Assembly: GCA_013298595.1 (NCBI GenBank)
Contig: JAAFIG010000006.1
Coordinates: 62,001-126,000, forward strand
DNA from: Deinococcales bacterium
GTDB taxonomy: Bacteria > Deinococcota > Deinococci > Deinococcales > JAAFIG01
DNA length: 64,000 bases
Direction: 5' to 3'
Made by a program: the position numbers and the translations under genes. The notes under the pieces are model-generated. The model ran no database searches, was not told the origin of the DNA, and saw only the letters and a list, made by a program, of their open reading frames with translations. Position 1 is the first letter of the stretch, and each line of letters opens with the position of its first letter. Of the stretch, positions 1-8,699 are shown in pieces.

Positions 1-1933
1 CTGTTCCGTATTTCTCGAGAATGGTTTTACCCACACCTTTTATTTGCTCGAGTTGTTGCAAATTTTTTGGCATGGTCTGAGCGATGCTCTCAAGGACAGC
101 GTTGCTGGCAACAATAAAAGCGCTCAGATTGGCAGCTCGAGCAGTTTCGCGTCGCCACGTCCAGAGTTCTTGGAGTAACGTTTCTTGGTTTGTTGTGATG
201 GCTCGAGATTGGGTTTGGGTAACAGGTTTTTTTGGTAATTCCTGCGGCACTGGGGTTGCAGTTTTGCTGATGCTGATCACACCATTTTTCATGATTAAAT
301 CGCCTTTTTCGATCATCTCGAGCATCACATCTCGAATGATTTGGCGACCAAATTTCTTTAAAGCTCCGTGCATCGGATGACGCTGCAAACCTTTACTTTC
401 GATGGTGCTGCTACTCGAGCCTGCCAGTAACGCTGTGACATCTCTTGGCTCGAGGCTGTGGGTTGCAAGCAGTTTGGTTAATGCCGCACGGATTTGTTCT
501 TTTTGGGTTGGAGTGGCTTTTTTTTCAAGACTGGCAGCCACAGCTTTGACATTGAGTTCGCCAATACTTGAGTCGCAGGCATCGCAGCGTTTACATGGTG
601 GGATACGCTCACCAAAATGTCCGATCAGAAAAGCTCGGCGGCAAGCTCTGGTTTGGGCGTAACCCACCACTTTTTCAAGGGCAGTATCCTCGAGTTTACG
701 CCTGCGGTACATGCTGCTAAAATCCACAGGTTTTCTTGCATCCACAACCTGAAAAGCCCCACCCATAGCTTCTAAATTGCCATTCTCGAGCAAAAGTTTG
801 ACTGCCACATTGATCGGTGTGGTATCAAAATTCATCCGCGCCGCCACATCCGACGCACTGCCAGGAGTGTTCTCGAGATTTTTCAGAACAGCTTGGACAA
901 TGCGTTCAGGTGGATAATTTTTCTCCATGATGCTTTTACGGGTCATCAGGTCTTGCGGGGCATACAGTAAGGCTGCATGGGCAGGTTCGCCGTCTCGTCC
1001 TGCTCGCCCTGCTTCTTGGTAATAGGCTTCGATGGTGCTGGGCAAAGAGTAATGCACCACCAAACGCACATCGGGTTTATCCACACCCATACCAAAAGCA
1101 ATAGTGGCACAAATACAATCAAGTTCGCCGCTTAAAAAAGCATCTTGGACTTCGGCTCGGTCTTTGTCCGACATACCAGCGTGATACGCTCTTGTACCCA
1201 GAATATCGGCGATTTCTTCGGTATTTTTACGGCTCAGGCAATAAACAATACAAGCCCCAGGATGCTTTGCTCGTAACGCATGCAGAGCCTCGAGTTTGGT
1301 GGCTTTGGTTGGCGCGTAGTGGCTACTAAATGTTAAGTTCTGCCGATCAAAACTCCCGACTTGTACCAATGGTTCGCGCAGCAAGACTCGAGCGATTTCT
1401 TCTCGCACTTTCGGTGTTGCCGTCGCCGTTAAAGCAAGGCGCGGCGCTGTAATACCCTCGAGTAAACTGCCTAGGCTCAGATAATCTGGGCGAAAATCAT
1501 GACCCCATTGCGAAACACAATGGGCTTCATCAACCACCACCAAGCTGGCACGCTCGAGTAAACTGCGACTGGCTCGAGCGCGTTCAGGAGCGATATACAC
1601 CAATTTATAATCGCCGTTGCGAATACCAGCAAAACGTGTACTGGCTTCGGATTCGGACATGCCACTGGCTAAGTACGTCGCAGGAATACCTTTTTTGGTT
1701 AAGGCATCCACTTGGTCTTTCATCAGTGCAATCAGTGGGCTAATGACAACAGTTGTTCCCTCGAGCAAAGAAGCTGGCAATTGATACGTTAAAGATTTTC
1801 CACCACCTGTGGGCAGCACTGTTAACGCATCACGTTTTTCCAGCACCGCTTCGATGGTCTCGAGTTGCAAAGTACGAAAAGAAGTGTGTCCAAAGCGTTT
1901 GAGGGCTGTTTGAATGGCGGTACTCGAGATCAC
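1..1933 (-). CDS. recQ: ATP-dependent DNA helicase RecQ, C-terminus cut by window edge
   Basis: This 3'-5' DNA helicase acts in recombination and replication-fork repair. Reading leftward from GTG at 1933, the frame stays open to the window edge (644 codons). It shows Walker A LPTGGGKS, a DEAH box (VVDEAHC), the QEAGRAGRDG motif VI region and the RecQ zinc site (Cys, 16 residues, then CxxCxxC). A winged-helix region and the start of an HRDC domain follow, the latter reaching the edge at GVGKTILEKYGT. The gene has no Shine-Dalgarno sequence, but TAATAT lies 5 nt upstream of the GTG (1939-1944), so a leaderless start is likely. It is divergent from the DUF1016 pair. The C-terminal end, including any extra HRDC domains as in Deinococcus RecQ, is outside the window. 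Confidence 0.93.
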   Translation of the reverse strand, partial: MISSTAIQTALKRFGHTSFRTLQLETIEAVLEKRDALTVLPTGGGKSLTYQLPASLLEGTTVVISPLIALMKDQVDALTKKGIPATYLASGMSESEASTRFAGIRNGDYKLVYIAPERARASRSLLERASLVVVDEAHCVSQWGHDFRPDYLSLGSLLEGITAPRLALTATATPKVREEIARVLLREPLVQVGSFDRQNLTFSSHYAPTKATKLEALHALRAKHPGACIVYCLSRKNTEEIADILGTRAYHAGMSDKDRAEVQDAFLSGELDCICATIAFGMGVDKPDVRLVVHYSLPSTIEAYYQEAGRAGRDGEPAHAALLYAPQDLMTRKSIMEKNYPPERIVQAVLKNLENTPGSASDVAARMNFDTTPINVAVKLLLENGNLEAMGGAFQVVDARKPVDFSSMYRRRKLEDTALEKVVGYAQTRACRRAFLIGHFGERIPPCKRCDACDSSIGELNVKAVAASLEKKATPTQKEQIRAALTKLLATHSLEPRDVTALLAGSSSSTIESKGLQRHPMHGALKKFGRQIIRDVMLEMIEKGDLIMKNGVISISKTATPVPQELPKKPVTQTQSRAITTNQETLLQELWTWRRETARAANLSAFIVASNAVLESIAQTMPKNLQQLEQIKGVGKTILEKYGT

Positions 1934-2084
1934 AATTTATATTACGTCAAAAACAGAAAATAGGCTAGGGGAATTTGATATGATCCAATCAATGCCGATG
2001 CGTTCGCACATACTCGATAATCCACAACCGAGGTTTAACAAGAACACGTAACAAAAAATCGAGAAGAAACAAGGACAAAACCCA

Positions 2085-2519
2085 ATGCTCGAGCCTGTGC
2101 TCAACAATTTACTTTCCGACCTTCGCGGTTTGGTCAACTCGGCTCGAGCCAGAGCCGCAGCCAGCGTCAATAGCGAATTGGTAATGCTTTACTGGCATAT
2201 TGGTAAGCGTCTTCATCTCGAGTTTTCAGCAACCCGATTAACATATGGTGAGCAAATTCTACAAGCTGTTGCTAAGTCACTCACAACAGAATTTGGACAT
2301 GGATTTAGTAAATCGTCTTTGTCTCGAGCTACACGTTTCTATGAAATTTGCCCTGAAGAAAAGATTGTTGCCACAGTGTGGCAACAATTGAGCTGGTCGC
2401 ATATTCCAGAGCTTTTACCATTAAAAGATCCCTTGCAACGCGATTTTTATGCACAAATGACGACACTCGAGCATCAGCTGATTGCATCAACTCAAGCTCG
2501 TGAAGAGGAAAAAAGCTGA
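2085..2519 (+). CDS. Stand-alone DUF1016 N-terminal domain protein
   Basis: This 144-residue protein matches only the N-terminal helical/winged-helix half of YhcG (DUF1016) proteins. Family-typical stretches are NSELVMLYWHIGKR and a GFSKSSLSRATRFYE-like segment, aligning with NRELVLLYWSIGKR and GLSKRNLQYMRAFAE in the next gene. It has no PD-(D/E)xK nuclease half. The start has AAGGA about 10 nt upstream. Its TGA overlaps the ATG of the next gene (TGATG), so the two are probably translationally coupled. It could be a regulatory or DNA-binding partner of the full-length protein, or a decayed paralogue. The intact frame and coupling favour a functional short form, but that is inference. Confidence 0.75.
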   Translation: MLEPVLNNLLSDLRGLVNSARARAAASVNSELVMLYWHIGKRLHLEFSATRLTYGEQILQAVAKSLTTEFGHGFSKSSLSRATRFYEICPEEKIVATVWQQLSWSHIPELLPLKDPLQRDFYAQMTTLEHQLIASTQAREEEKS

Positions 2520-3532
2520 TGCTCGAGAAACCTTTTGATTACACTACTTTGCTTTCTGACTTAAAAACTCAGATTCAAGCAGCACGTACCAAAGCAGCTT
2601 TAGCAGTCAACCGAGAATTGGTGTTGCTGTACTGGAGCATTGGCAAGCGAATTCTCGAGCAGCAAGCCTTGCAAGGTTGGGGTGCAAAAGTCATACAGCA
2701 ATTATCTAATGACCTGCGTCTCGAGTTTCCAGACATGCAGGGGCTTTCCAAACGCAACTTGCAGTACATGCGGGCATTTGCCGAAGCCTACTCTGGAGAA
2801 TTTGTGCAGCAAGCTGCTGCACAATTGCCTTGGTTTCATAATTGCGTTGTGCTGGACAAACTCAAGGATGCTCAAACTCGAGCATGGTACATCCGTGCCT
2901 GCATCCAAAATGGTTGGTCAAGACCAATTCTCGAGATGCAAATCGAAACCAAATTGCATCAGCGTCAAGGGAATGCTGTGAATAATTTCGAGCGAACCTT
3001 GCCTGCGCCTCATGCAGAGTTAGCAGCGCAAATGCTCAAAGACCCGTATAACTTCGATTTTCTTGGTCTTGGACAAGAAGCCCATGAACGCGACCTCGAG
3101 AATGCCTTGATTGCACACATTAAATCTTTTCTCCTTGAGCTTGGCGCTGGTTTTGCGTTTGTTGGTAATCAATATCATCTCGAGATCAACGGCAAGGATT
3201 ACTACTTGGATTTATTATTTTACCATTATCGTTTGCATTGCTTTGTGGTCATAGACTTAAAAGTGACTGAGTTCAAACCCGAGTACGCTGGCAAGATGAA
3301 TTTCTACTTATCGGCTGTGGATGATTTGCTACGGAGTGCAGGCGATGCACCAAGCATTGGCATGGTGCTTTGCAAAAACAAAGACAAAACCGATGTTGAA
3401 TACGCGTTGCGTGGAATGTCTCAGCCACTTGGCGTCTCGAGCTTTGAGTTATCTGCCATGCTGCCTAAAGAACTCGAGGGTGTATTACCAACCGTAGCTC
3501 AACTTGAGGCATTGCTGACCAAGAATTCTTGA
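2519..3532 (+). CDS. YhcG/DUF1016 family PD-(D/E)xK nuclease-domain protein
   Basis: A full-length DUF1016 protein of 337 residues, a normal size for the family. The N-terminal half (about residues 1-150) is the helical domain. The C-terminal half holds the nuclease-like core: YYLDLLFYH, then VVIDLK, then FKPEYAGKMNFYL. The first Asp and the DLK form a PD-(D/E)xK signature in which the usual Glu of ELK is Asp. Family members often sit near restriction or other defence genes. Here the neighbours are recQ and a short DUF1016 N-terminal protein, with no methylase or hsdR in view. The substrate is unknown, and a DNA-processing role is inferred only from the fold. Confidence 0.88.
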   Translation: MLEKPFDYTTLLSDLKTQIQAARTKAALAVNRELVLLYWSIGKRILEQQALQGWGAKVIQQLSNDLRLEFPDMQGLSKRNLQYMRAFAEAYSGEFVQQAAAQLPWFHNCVVLDKLKDAQTRAWYIRACIQNGWSRPILEMQIETKLHQRQGNAVNNFERTLPAPHAELAAQMLKDPYNFDFLGLGQEAHERDLENALIAHIKSFLLELGAGFAFVGNQYHLEINGKDYYLDLLFYHYRLHCFVVIDLKVTEFKPEYAGKMNFYLSAVDDLLRSAGDAPSIGMVLCKNKDKTDVEYALRGMSQPLGVSSFELSAMLPKELEGVLPTVAQLEALLTKNS

Positions 3533-3580
3533 ACACAATAGAATTCCAGAACAATTACGTTTGATTTGTCTGTTCTTAAC

Positions 3581-4642
3581 TTAAACTTCAATCATCACTT
3601 TTAAGGATTGCTTTTTTTGCGTATCCGCAAACTCGAGGGCTGCTCCAGCTTCGGACAAAGCGTAGCGTTTCGTAATCATTTTATCCAAATTGACTTTTCC
3701 TGAACTGAGTAACGCCAGTGCCGCAGGGTAGCAATTGGCGTAGCGAAACTGCCCGCGAATATCCACTTCTCGAGAAGCGGCTGCCACAATATCTAAGCTG
3801 ACCATTGGGTCTGGTGGCAAACCAACCAGCACAGCCACCCCGCCAGAATGCACCGCTTCAATGGTTTGCCGACAAGTAATCAGTGCACCAGCTGTTTCAA
3901 AGGCAGCATCCACACCTGCACTCGAGCCAGTTAACCCATTTAAGGGCGTGGTAATAGCTCGGATTTGCTCGAGCACATTGCCTTCTCGAGCATTGATGGT
4001 GTGGGTTGCCCCAAATTCTTTGGCAAATTCGAGGCGGAAAGGCTCGAGATCAACCACGATAATGGTGGTTGCACCAGCGGCTTTAGCGGCTTGTACCACT
4101 GTACAACCAATAGCACCACCACCAAAAATAGCAATGCTGGCACCCATACCAATACCTGAGCGTTGCACTGCCCAAACAGCCACTGATAATGGCTCGAGCA
4201 GTGCAGCCGCTTCTAAACTGACATGGTCTGGAATTTTAAAAACAAAATCTTCTGCCCATGCCACATACTCGGCAAAAGCACCATCTACGGGTGGGGTTGC
4301 CATAAAAACAATATTCGGACAAAGATTGTAGCGTCCGCGTTTACAATGATAACAAGTGCGGCAACACACCCCAGGCTCGAGACTGACCCGATCACCAACT
4401 TGCAAATGCTTCACACTCGAGCCAACGGCTGCTACCACCCCAGCGGATTCGTGTCCAAGAATCATGGGTGCATTGACCACGTACTGCCCAATGTGCATAT
4501 CGGTGTAATAATGCACATCCGAACCACACACCCCAACTCGAGCAATTTTGACCAGCACTTCATGCGCGGCAGGTACAGGAATGGCTCTGCTCTCGAGCCG
4601 TACATCTCGAATACCATGCAGCACTGCGGTTTGCATCACCAT
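3581..4642 (-). CDS. Zinc-dependent polyol/alcohol dehydrogenase (sorbitol/xylitol type)
   Basis: A medium-chain dehydrogenase/reductase that probably oxidises a sugar alcohol at C2 with NAD+. Visible are the catalytic zinc site (GVCGSDVHYY, then GHESAG), the structural zinc cysteines (CCRTCYHCKRGRYNLC) and the Rossmann segment FGGGAIGCTVVQ followed by an acidic residue (VVDLEP), suggesting NAD(H). The length of 353 residues is normal for L-iditol/sorbitol dehydrogenases. The start overlaps the end of the SDR gene. A second in-frame ATG at 4636 sits in a TGATG stop-start overlap and is an equally good start. It belongs with the SDR and the transporter cluster at 5.8-10 kb. The exact substrate cannot be read from sequence. 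Confidence 0.88.
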   Translation of the reverse strand: MVMQTAVLHGIRDVRLESRAIPVPAAHEVLVKIARVGVCGSDVHYYTDMHIGQYVVNAPMILGHESAGVVAAVGSSVKHLQVGDRVSLEPGVCCRTCYHCKRGRYNLCPNIVFMATPPVDGAFAEYVAWAEDFVFKIPDHVSLEAAALLEPLSVAVWAVQRSGIGMGASIAIFGGGAIGCTVVQAAKAAGATTIIVVDLEPFRLEFAKEFGATHTINAREGNVLEQIRAITTPLNGLTGSSAGVDAAFETAGALITCRQTIEAVHSGGVAVLVGLPPDPMVSLDIVAAASREVDIRGQFRYANCYPAALALLSSGKVNLDKMITKRYALSEAGAALEFADTQKKQSLKVMIEV

Positions 4643-5391
4643 GAGGTGTACCCACCATCCACGACGACATTAGAACCTGTCATAAAACTCGAGGCTGGAC
4701 TTGCTAAGAATACGGCTACGGCTGCCACTTCGGTTGGTTCGCCCAAACGACCCATTGGCGTGCTGCTCAGCCACGTGTCACGCCACTCGGGAGTCTCGAG
4801 TCCGAGTTTGGTCATGGGTGTGCCAATATAACCCGGACTGATGCAATTAACTCGGATGCCACGACTTGCCCATTCGCCAGCCAAGGACTTAGTTAAATGA
4901 ATCACGCCTGCTTTGGCGGCGTTGTACGCCGATTGCGGTTGTGGACGATTAGAAATCATGCCTGACATTGAACCGATATTGATAATCGTACCAAAACCTT
5001 GTTTCAGCATGATCTGTGCCACCTCTCGGCAACCATAAAAAACCCCATCTAAATCTATACTCATCACCAACCGCCACTCATCGTCGGATACATCCTCAGA
5101 TGGAGTATTGCGACAAATTCCTGCGTTATTGACCAAGCAATCAATCCGCCCATGCTTAGCCGCCACCGCTTGCACCATGGCTCGCACACTACTCGAGGAA
5201 GTCACATCGGTTGCGATAAAATCGCCCTGCAACTCGAGCGCAGATTCAGCCCCGACAATTGCGTCGGCTTCGGCAATGACCACAAATGCTCCAGATGCTT
5301 TCATAGCTCGAGCAATCTCTAAGCCAATACCACGACCACCACCCGTAACAATAACGATTTGCGACTCGAGAGAATAATTTGGTTGGCTCAT
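4636..5391 (-). CDS. Short-chain dehydrogenase/reductase, probable polyol dehydrogenase
   Basis: A classical SDR of about 251 residues. It has the cofactor motif TGGGRGIG, NNAG, a catalytic Ser in NIGSMSG and the catalytic YNAAK (YxxxK). The ending GSNVVVDGGYTSW is typical of the FabG-like branch. I place the start at ATG 5391 because AGGAG lies just upstream; the open frame extends 11 codons further without such support. It is translationally coupled to the zinc dehydrogenase downstream. An SDR next to an MDR dehydrogenase and a polyol-type ABC transporter suggests interconversion of a sugar alcohol and its keto sugar. The substrate assignment is inference. Confidence 0.88.
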   Translation of the reverse strand: MSQPNYSLESQIVIVTGGGRGIGLEIARAMKASGAFVVIAEADAIVGAESALELQGDFIATDVTSSSSVRAMVQAVAAKHGRIDCLVNNAGICRNTPSEDVSDDEWRLVMSIDLDGVFYGCREVAQIMLKQGFGTIINIGSMSGMISNRPQPQSAYNAAKAGVIHLTKSLAGEWASRGIRVNCISPGYIGTPMTKLGLETPEWRDTWLSSTPMGRLGEPTEVAAVAVFLASPASSFMTGSNVVVDGGYTSW

Positions 5392-5782
5392 AAAGCTCCT
5401 TGTGGAAGGGCGAGAGGAAGGCAAGGAAAATTGAATGTCAATATCAGTGTTGAGTAGTCAATGATGCAGAGGTTTTTTGATTTCTTTTTTCTACAACATG
5501 TTTAGATTTCGTAGGGGCGAACCTTGTGTTCGCCCTGTGTAGGACAACATGATCTGAATTTGTATTGAAAAGTGTTTTGTGAACCATTGATCGTGTAACT
5601 TGTGTAAAGCAAACCCTGTGTTTGCCTCTTAACCCAATACACGCACCTCGCAGGCAGGGTCTCATGGCGAGGACTTCAAAACCATAAAAATGTTTTTATT
5701 TTGTGTCTATCTTAAAACGTTTTGTATCACAAATTTTTATCTGCGTCTCGAAGGCGAGGCGTACCTCGCCGCTACGGTTTAC
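5392..5782. repeat. Gene-free stretch carrying four small hairpin repeats
   Basis: About 390 bp between two dehydrogenase genes without a convincing ORF. It holds four inverted repeats: GGGCGAAC/GTTCGCCC at 5515-5535 (loop CTTGT), GCAAAC/GTTTGC at 5609-5625 (loop CCTGT), CCTCGC/GCGAGG at 5646-5672 (long loop) and GGCGAGG/CCTCGCC at 5753-5770. They belong to the two dispersed hairpin families seen elsewhere in the window. The promoter of the SDR gene should also lie here, but I see no clear one. The stretch separates the SDR/MDR pair from the transporter operon and may end or attenuate its transcript. Confidence 0.7.
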
Positions 5783-6799
5783 TTATTGTGGAATGATCAA
5801 AGTTTTTTGTGATCCGTTTAGTCCAGGTTGATTTTTATACTCGAGAGCGACACCAACATCTTGAATTGGTAAACGATGGGTGATCAGTGGGGTTACTTGT
5901 ACCAGTCCGCTCGAGAGCCAATTTAGGGCTGTGTGCAGTGTGCCATGCAAGGAGAAACTACCAAGGATGGTTAAGTCACGGCGGAATACTTCGTAAGGAC
6001 TGATGCTAATTTTAGCTTCGTCTGGAGCAACTCCGTAATAGAGTATTTTGCCTCCTTGAATGGCGTATTGAGGCAATTCGGTTATCACAGCGGGAATACC
6101 TGTGGCTTCGGTGACCACATCAAAACCATATGGCTCGAGATCAAATAATTGGGTTTTTAGGTTTGGGTGTGGCTCGAGAACTCGTTTGGCTCCAAGGGCA
6201 AGGGCAACAGCACGACGTTCGGCGTTGGGTTCGATAATCGTAACTTCGCAGATTCCTGAAATAAGCAGGGCTTGCATTAGTAAAATACCAATCGGACCAG
6301 CGCCAAATAATAAGGCTTTGCTGCCAATCTCGGGTTGTAATCGTTTGATACCCCAAGCAATACAGCCCAGTGGTTCAGCAAAAGCGGCGGTCTCGAGATC
6401 GAGGTTGCCTATTGGGTAAACATTACTTTCTGGGGCAACCACGTACTCAGCAAAACCACCACCTCGGGTAACACCAAGGGCAGCGAAATTTTCGCAATGA
6501 TGCTGCATACCCCTACGGCAATGATGGCAGCTGCCACAAGAAATATTCGGGTCTAAAGCAACTCGGTCGCCTTCTTTGACAGCTTTGACACTCGAGCCAA
6601 TTTGATCCACAATGCCCGCAATTTCATGCCCAGGAATGAGTGGAAAAACTGCACCAAAATGACCGCTATACAAATGTAAATCTGTACCGCAAACACCTGT
6701 AGCTGCTACCCGTACCCGAACTTCATTAGCACTGACATTTGGTGTGGGAATTTCTTGAATCTCGAGATGATTGGCTTTTGTAATAATTGCAGCTTGCAT
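5783..6799 (-). CDS. Zinc-dependent alcohol dehydrogenase, last gene of the polyol ABC operon
   Basis: A second MDR-family dehydrogenase of about 338 residues. It has GVCGTDLH and GHEIAG for the catalytic zinc and CGSCHHCRRGMQHHC for the structural zinc. The Rossmann motif is FGAGPIGILLMQ followed by an acidic residue (IEPNAER). The ATG at 6799 is within the TAATG stop-start overlap with the upstream permease, and the residues encoded further upstream do not look like family sequence. As the distal gene of the binding protein-permease-permease operon it probably catalyses the first oxidation of the imported polyol. It differs clearly from the enzyme at 3.6 kb, so two substrates or two steps are likely. 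Confidence 0.9.
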   Translation of the reverse strand: MQAAIITKANHLEIQEIPTPNVSANEVRVRVAATGVCGTDLHLYSGHFGAVFPLIPGHEIAGIVDQIGSSVKAVKEGDRVALDPNISCGSCHHCRRGMQHHCENFAALGVTRGGGFAEYVVAPESNVYPIGNLDLETAAFAEPLGCIAWGIKRLQPEIGSKALLFGAGPIGILLMQALLISGICEVTIIEPNAERRAVALALGAKRVLEPHPNLKTQLFDLEPYGFDVVTEATGIPAVITELPQYAIQGGKILYYGVAPDEAKISISPYEVFRRDLTILGSFSLHGTLHTALNWLSSGLVQVTPLITHRLPIQDVGVALEYKNQPGLNGSQKTLIIPQ

Positions 6800-7638
6800 T
6801 ATTTCACCGCTCCCATGGTTAAACCTTGTACCAATTGACGTTGTGCCGACCAACCGAATGCCATGACAGGTAAAATGACCAGTGTTGCAGCAGCGGATAA
6901 TCCAGCCCAAAACAAGCCTTGTGTTGTCTTAAAACCACTGATATAGACTGAGAGCGGTGCACCATCAACATTGGTTAAGTTAAGCGCAAAAAAAGCTTCG
7001 TTCCAAGCAAAAATAATACATAGCAGCGCAGTTGATGCAATTCCAGGAGCAGCTAAAGGCATAGCAATTCTGAGGAATTCATGTTGTAAACTGGCACCAT
7101 CTACTCTGGCTGCCTCGAGAATTTCGATAGGGATTTCTGATAGGTAGGAGTGCATCATCCAAATCACCAACGGTAAATTCATGGTGGTGTACATCAGGGT
7201 TAATCCAAATATTGTATCAAGTAATTGTAAATCCTTAAAAATCAGGTATAACGGTACAATCACACCAACAGGTGGCATCATTTTCGTCGAAATAACCCAA
7301 AGCAGTGTACTACGACTGCGTGAATTGGGATAAAAAACCATTGAAAAAGCAGCTGGTAAACCCAACAAAAAAGATAATAGCGTTGAACCAATAGCAGCTA
7401 TCAAAGAGTTTTTTAACGCAGGTCCATACTTAGCAAAAGCCAATGAAAAATTGTCAAATATCGGCTGAAAAATAATTACAGGCGGCGTTGCAAAGGCTTG
7501 GTTTTCTGTTTTGAAAGCACTACTAATCATCCAAGCTATTGGGAAGAAAAATGTTAATGCAATGACCCAAGCAAGCAATGCCAGTGCAACGTTTTTAGCA
7601 GTACGCCAAGGGTAAGTCGGGGGTTTTGTAGCAATCAT
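6799..7638 (-). CDS. Sugar-alcohol ABC transporter permease (SmoG/MalG type)
   Basis: An inner-membrane permease of 279 residues with six predicted transmembrane segments. The cytoplasmic EAA loop that docks the ATPase is visible as EAARVDGASLQHEFLRI. It pairs with the SmoF/MalF-type permease upstream through an ATGA overlap at 7635-7638. Family features (TMNLPLVIWMMHSY before the EAA loop) match carbohydrate uptake permeases of the sorbitol/mannitol branch. The gene contains only one CTCGAG site, far fewer than average here. No ATP-binding subunit is encoded in the operon. Confidence 0.92.
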   Translation of the reverse strand: MIATKPPTYPWRTAKNVALALLAWVIALTFFFPIAWMISSAFKTENQAFATPPVIIFQPIFDNFSLAFAKYGPALKNSLIAAIGSTLLSFLLGLPAAFSMVFYPNSRSRSTLLWVISTKMMPPVGVIVPLYLIFKDLQLLDTIFGLTLMYTTMNLPLVIWMMHSYLSEIPIEILEAARVDGASLQHEFLRIAMPLAAPGIASTALLCIIFAWNEAFFALNLTNVDGAPLSVYISGFKTTQGLFWAGLSAAATLVILPVMAFGWSAQRQLVQGLTMGAVK

Positions 7639-8555
7639 GATTTGACCTCCAAAGTGGCATTGCGATTCACAAGACGTAAAAATAAAGCAGTCATGATATT
7701 AGCTATAACTACCGCAATCACCCCAGCAGCTGATGCCATACCAATGCTGTATTCACCAAAAGCTTTTTGGAAAATAAAGAAAGGCAAATTGGTTGTAGCA
7801 AGTCCAGGTCCACCACTGGTAGCAATATAAATTTCACCATAAATTTGTAAAATAAAAATAGCTTCGAGTAACACCACAACTTCAAAAGCTCGAGTCCAAT
7901 GTGGCATAACAATAAACCAGAATTCTTGTAATTGACTTGCACCATCTAACCGAGCTGCCTCGAGTTGATCTGTCGGTAAGGACTGCAAGCTGGTCAGCAA
8001 AATGAGTAATGCAAATGGAGTCCATTCCCACGTAACCATCATAATAATTGAAACCATTGGGTACTGTGCTAACCAATCAATGGCTTCAAAACCAAGAGCT
8101 TGAGAAGCCATACCAAACAAACCAAAAACAGGATTGAGCAAAGAGTTCTTCCAAATTAAAGCTGTTATCACAGGCATGATAAAAAAAGGTCCGATCAATA
8201 ATGTTCTAGCAACACTACGACCAAAAAATGGGCGATTGAATAAGAGTGCCAATGCCGCACCAAAAATGATGGTTAAAGCAATCACACTTAACACCAGCAC
8301 CAAAGTATTAAGTAAAACAGGTACAGAAAGCGGATCTGTAAATAGCGTTACATAATTCTCGAGTCCGATAAAAGGGCGTTTAAACGGATCAACTAAGCTA
8401 TACCGAAATAAGCTGTAGTAAATCGTCATGATAAACGGCACTTGGGTGGTTAGAATCAAGAACCCTAAAGCAGGTGCAAGCAGCAGTAACGCAGGCAGTT
8501 TCGAGGTACGCCCAGCATTTTTTTTCTTTTTTAATGAACGATGTTGCACAGTCAT
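7635..8555 (-). CDS. Sugar-alcohol ABC transporter permease (SmoF/MalF type)
   Basis: The partner permease of about 306 residues with the EAA loop EAARLDGASQLQEFWFIVMP. I choose ATG 8555 (MTVQHRS) because AGAGG stands about 7 nt upstream; the open frame runs 23 codons further with no support. A lysine-rich N-terminus precedes the first membrane helix (LPALLLLAPALGFLIL). The ends overlap the next permease by 4 bp. A 12-bp hairpin lies between this gene and the binding-protein gene. CTCGAG density is low (three sites). Confidence 0.9.
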   Translation of the reverse strand: MTVQHRSLKKKKNAGRTSKLPALLLLAPALGFLILTTQVPFIMTIYYSLFRYSLVDPFKRPFIGLENYVTLFTDPLSVPVLLNTLVLVLSVIALTIIFGAALALLFNRPFFGRSVARTLLIGPFFIMPVITALIWKNSLLNPVFGLFGMASQALGFEAIDWLAQYPMVSIIMMVTWEWTPFALLILLTSLQSLPTDQLEAARLDGASQLQEFWFIVMPHWTRAFEVVVLLEAIFILQIYGEIYIATSGGPGLATTNLPFFIFQKAFGEYSIGMASAAGVIAVVIANIMTALFLRLVNRNATLEVKS

Positions 8556-8635
8556 AGATAACCTCTGATTTAAGCTGTTTTGCTTTTCATTTTTTGACCC
8601 ATAAATTTTCTTAAATAGCAACAATTTTTGATGAT

Positions 8636-8664
8636 GTGAGCAGGTGGTGTTGCCACCTGCTCAC
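8636..8664 (-). other. Perfect 12-bp hairpin between binding-protein and permease genes
   Basis: GTGAGCAGGTGG and CCACCTGCTCAC flank a 5-nt loop in the gap downstream of the binding-protein gene. No T-run follows on the coding strand, so full termination is unlikely. In carbohydrate ABC operons such hairpins commonly protect the binding-protein mRNA and lower permease expression, which is the inferred role here. Two CTCGAG copies lie directly beside it. Confidence 0.7.
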
Positions 8665-8699
8665 GAAGCTCGAGTGGAGGAAACTCGAGTAGGAGGGTG

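Noticed and set aside
1937-2170. Minus-strand ORF of 77 codons at the recQ/DUF1016 boundary
   Set aside because: It overlaps the start of a recognised DUF1016 gene on the other strand and has no family resemblance.
4223-4831. Plus-strand ORF of 202 codons
   Set aside because: It is antisense to the zinc dehydrogenase and SDR genes, which carry all expected motifs.
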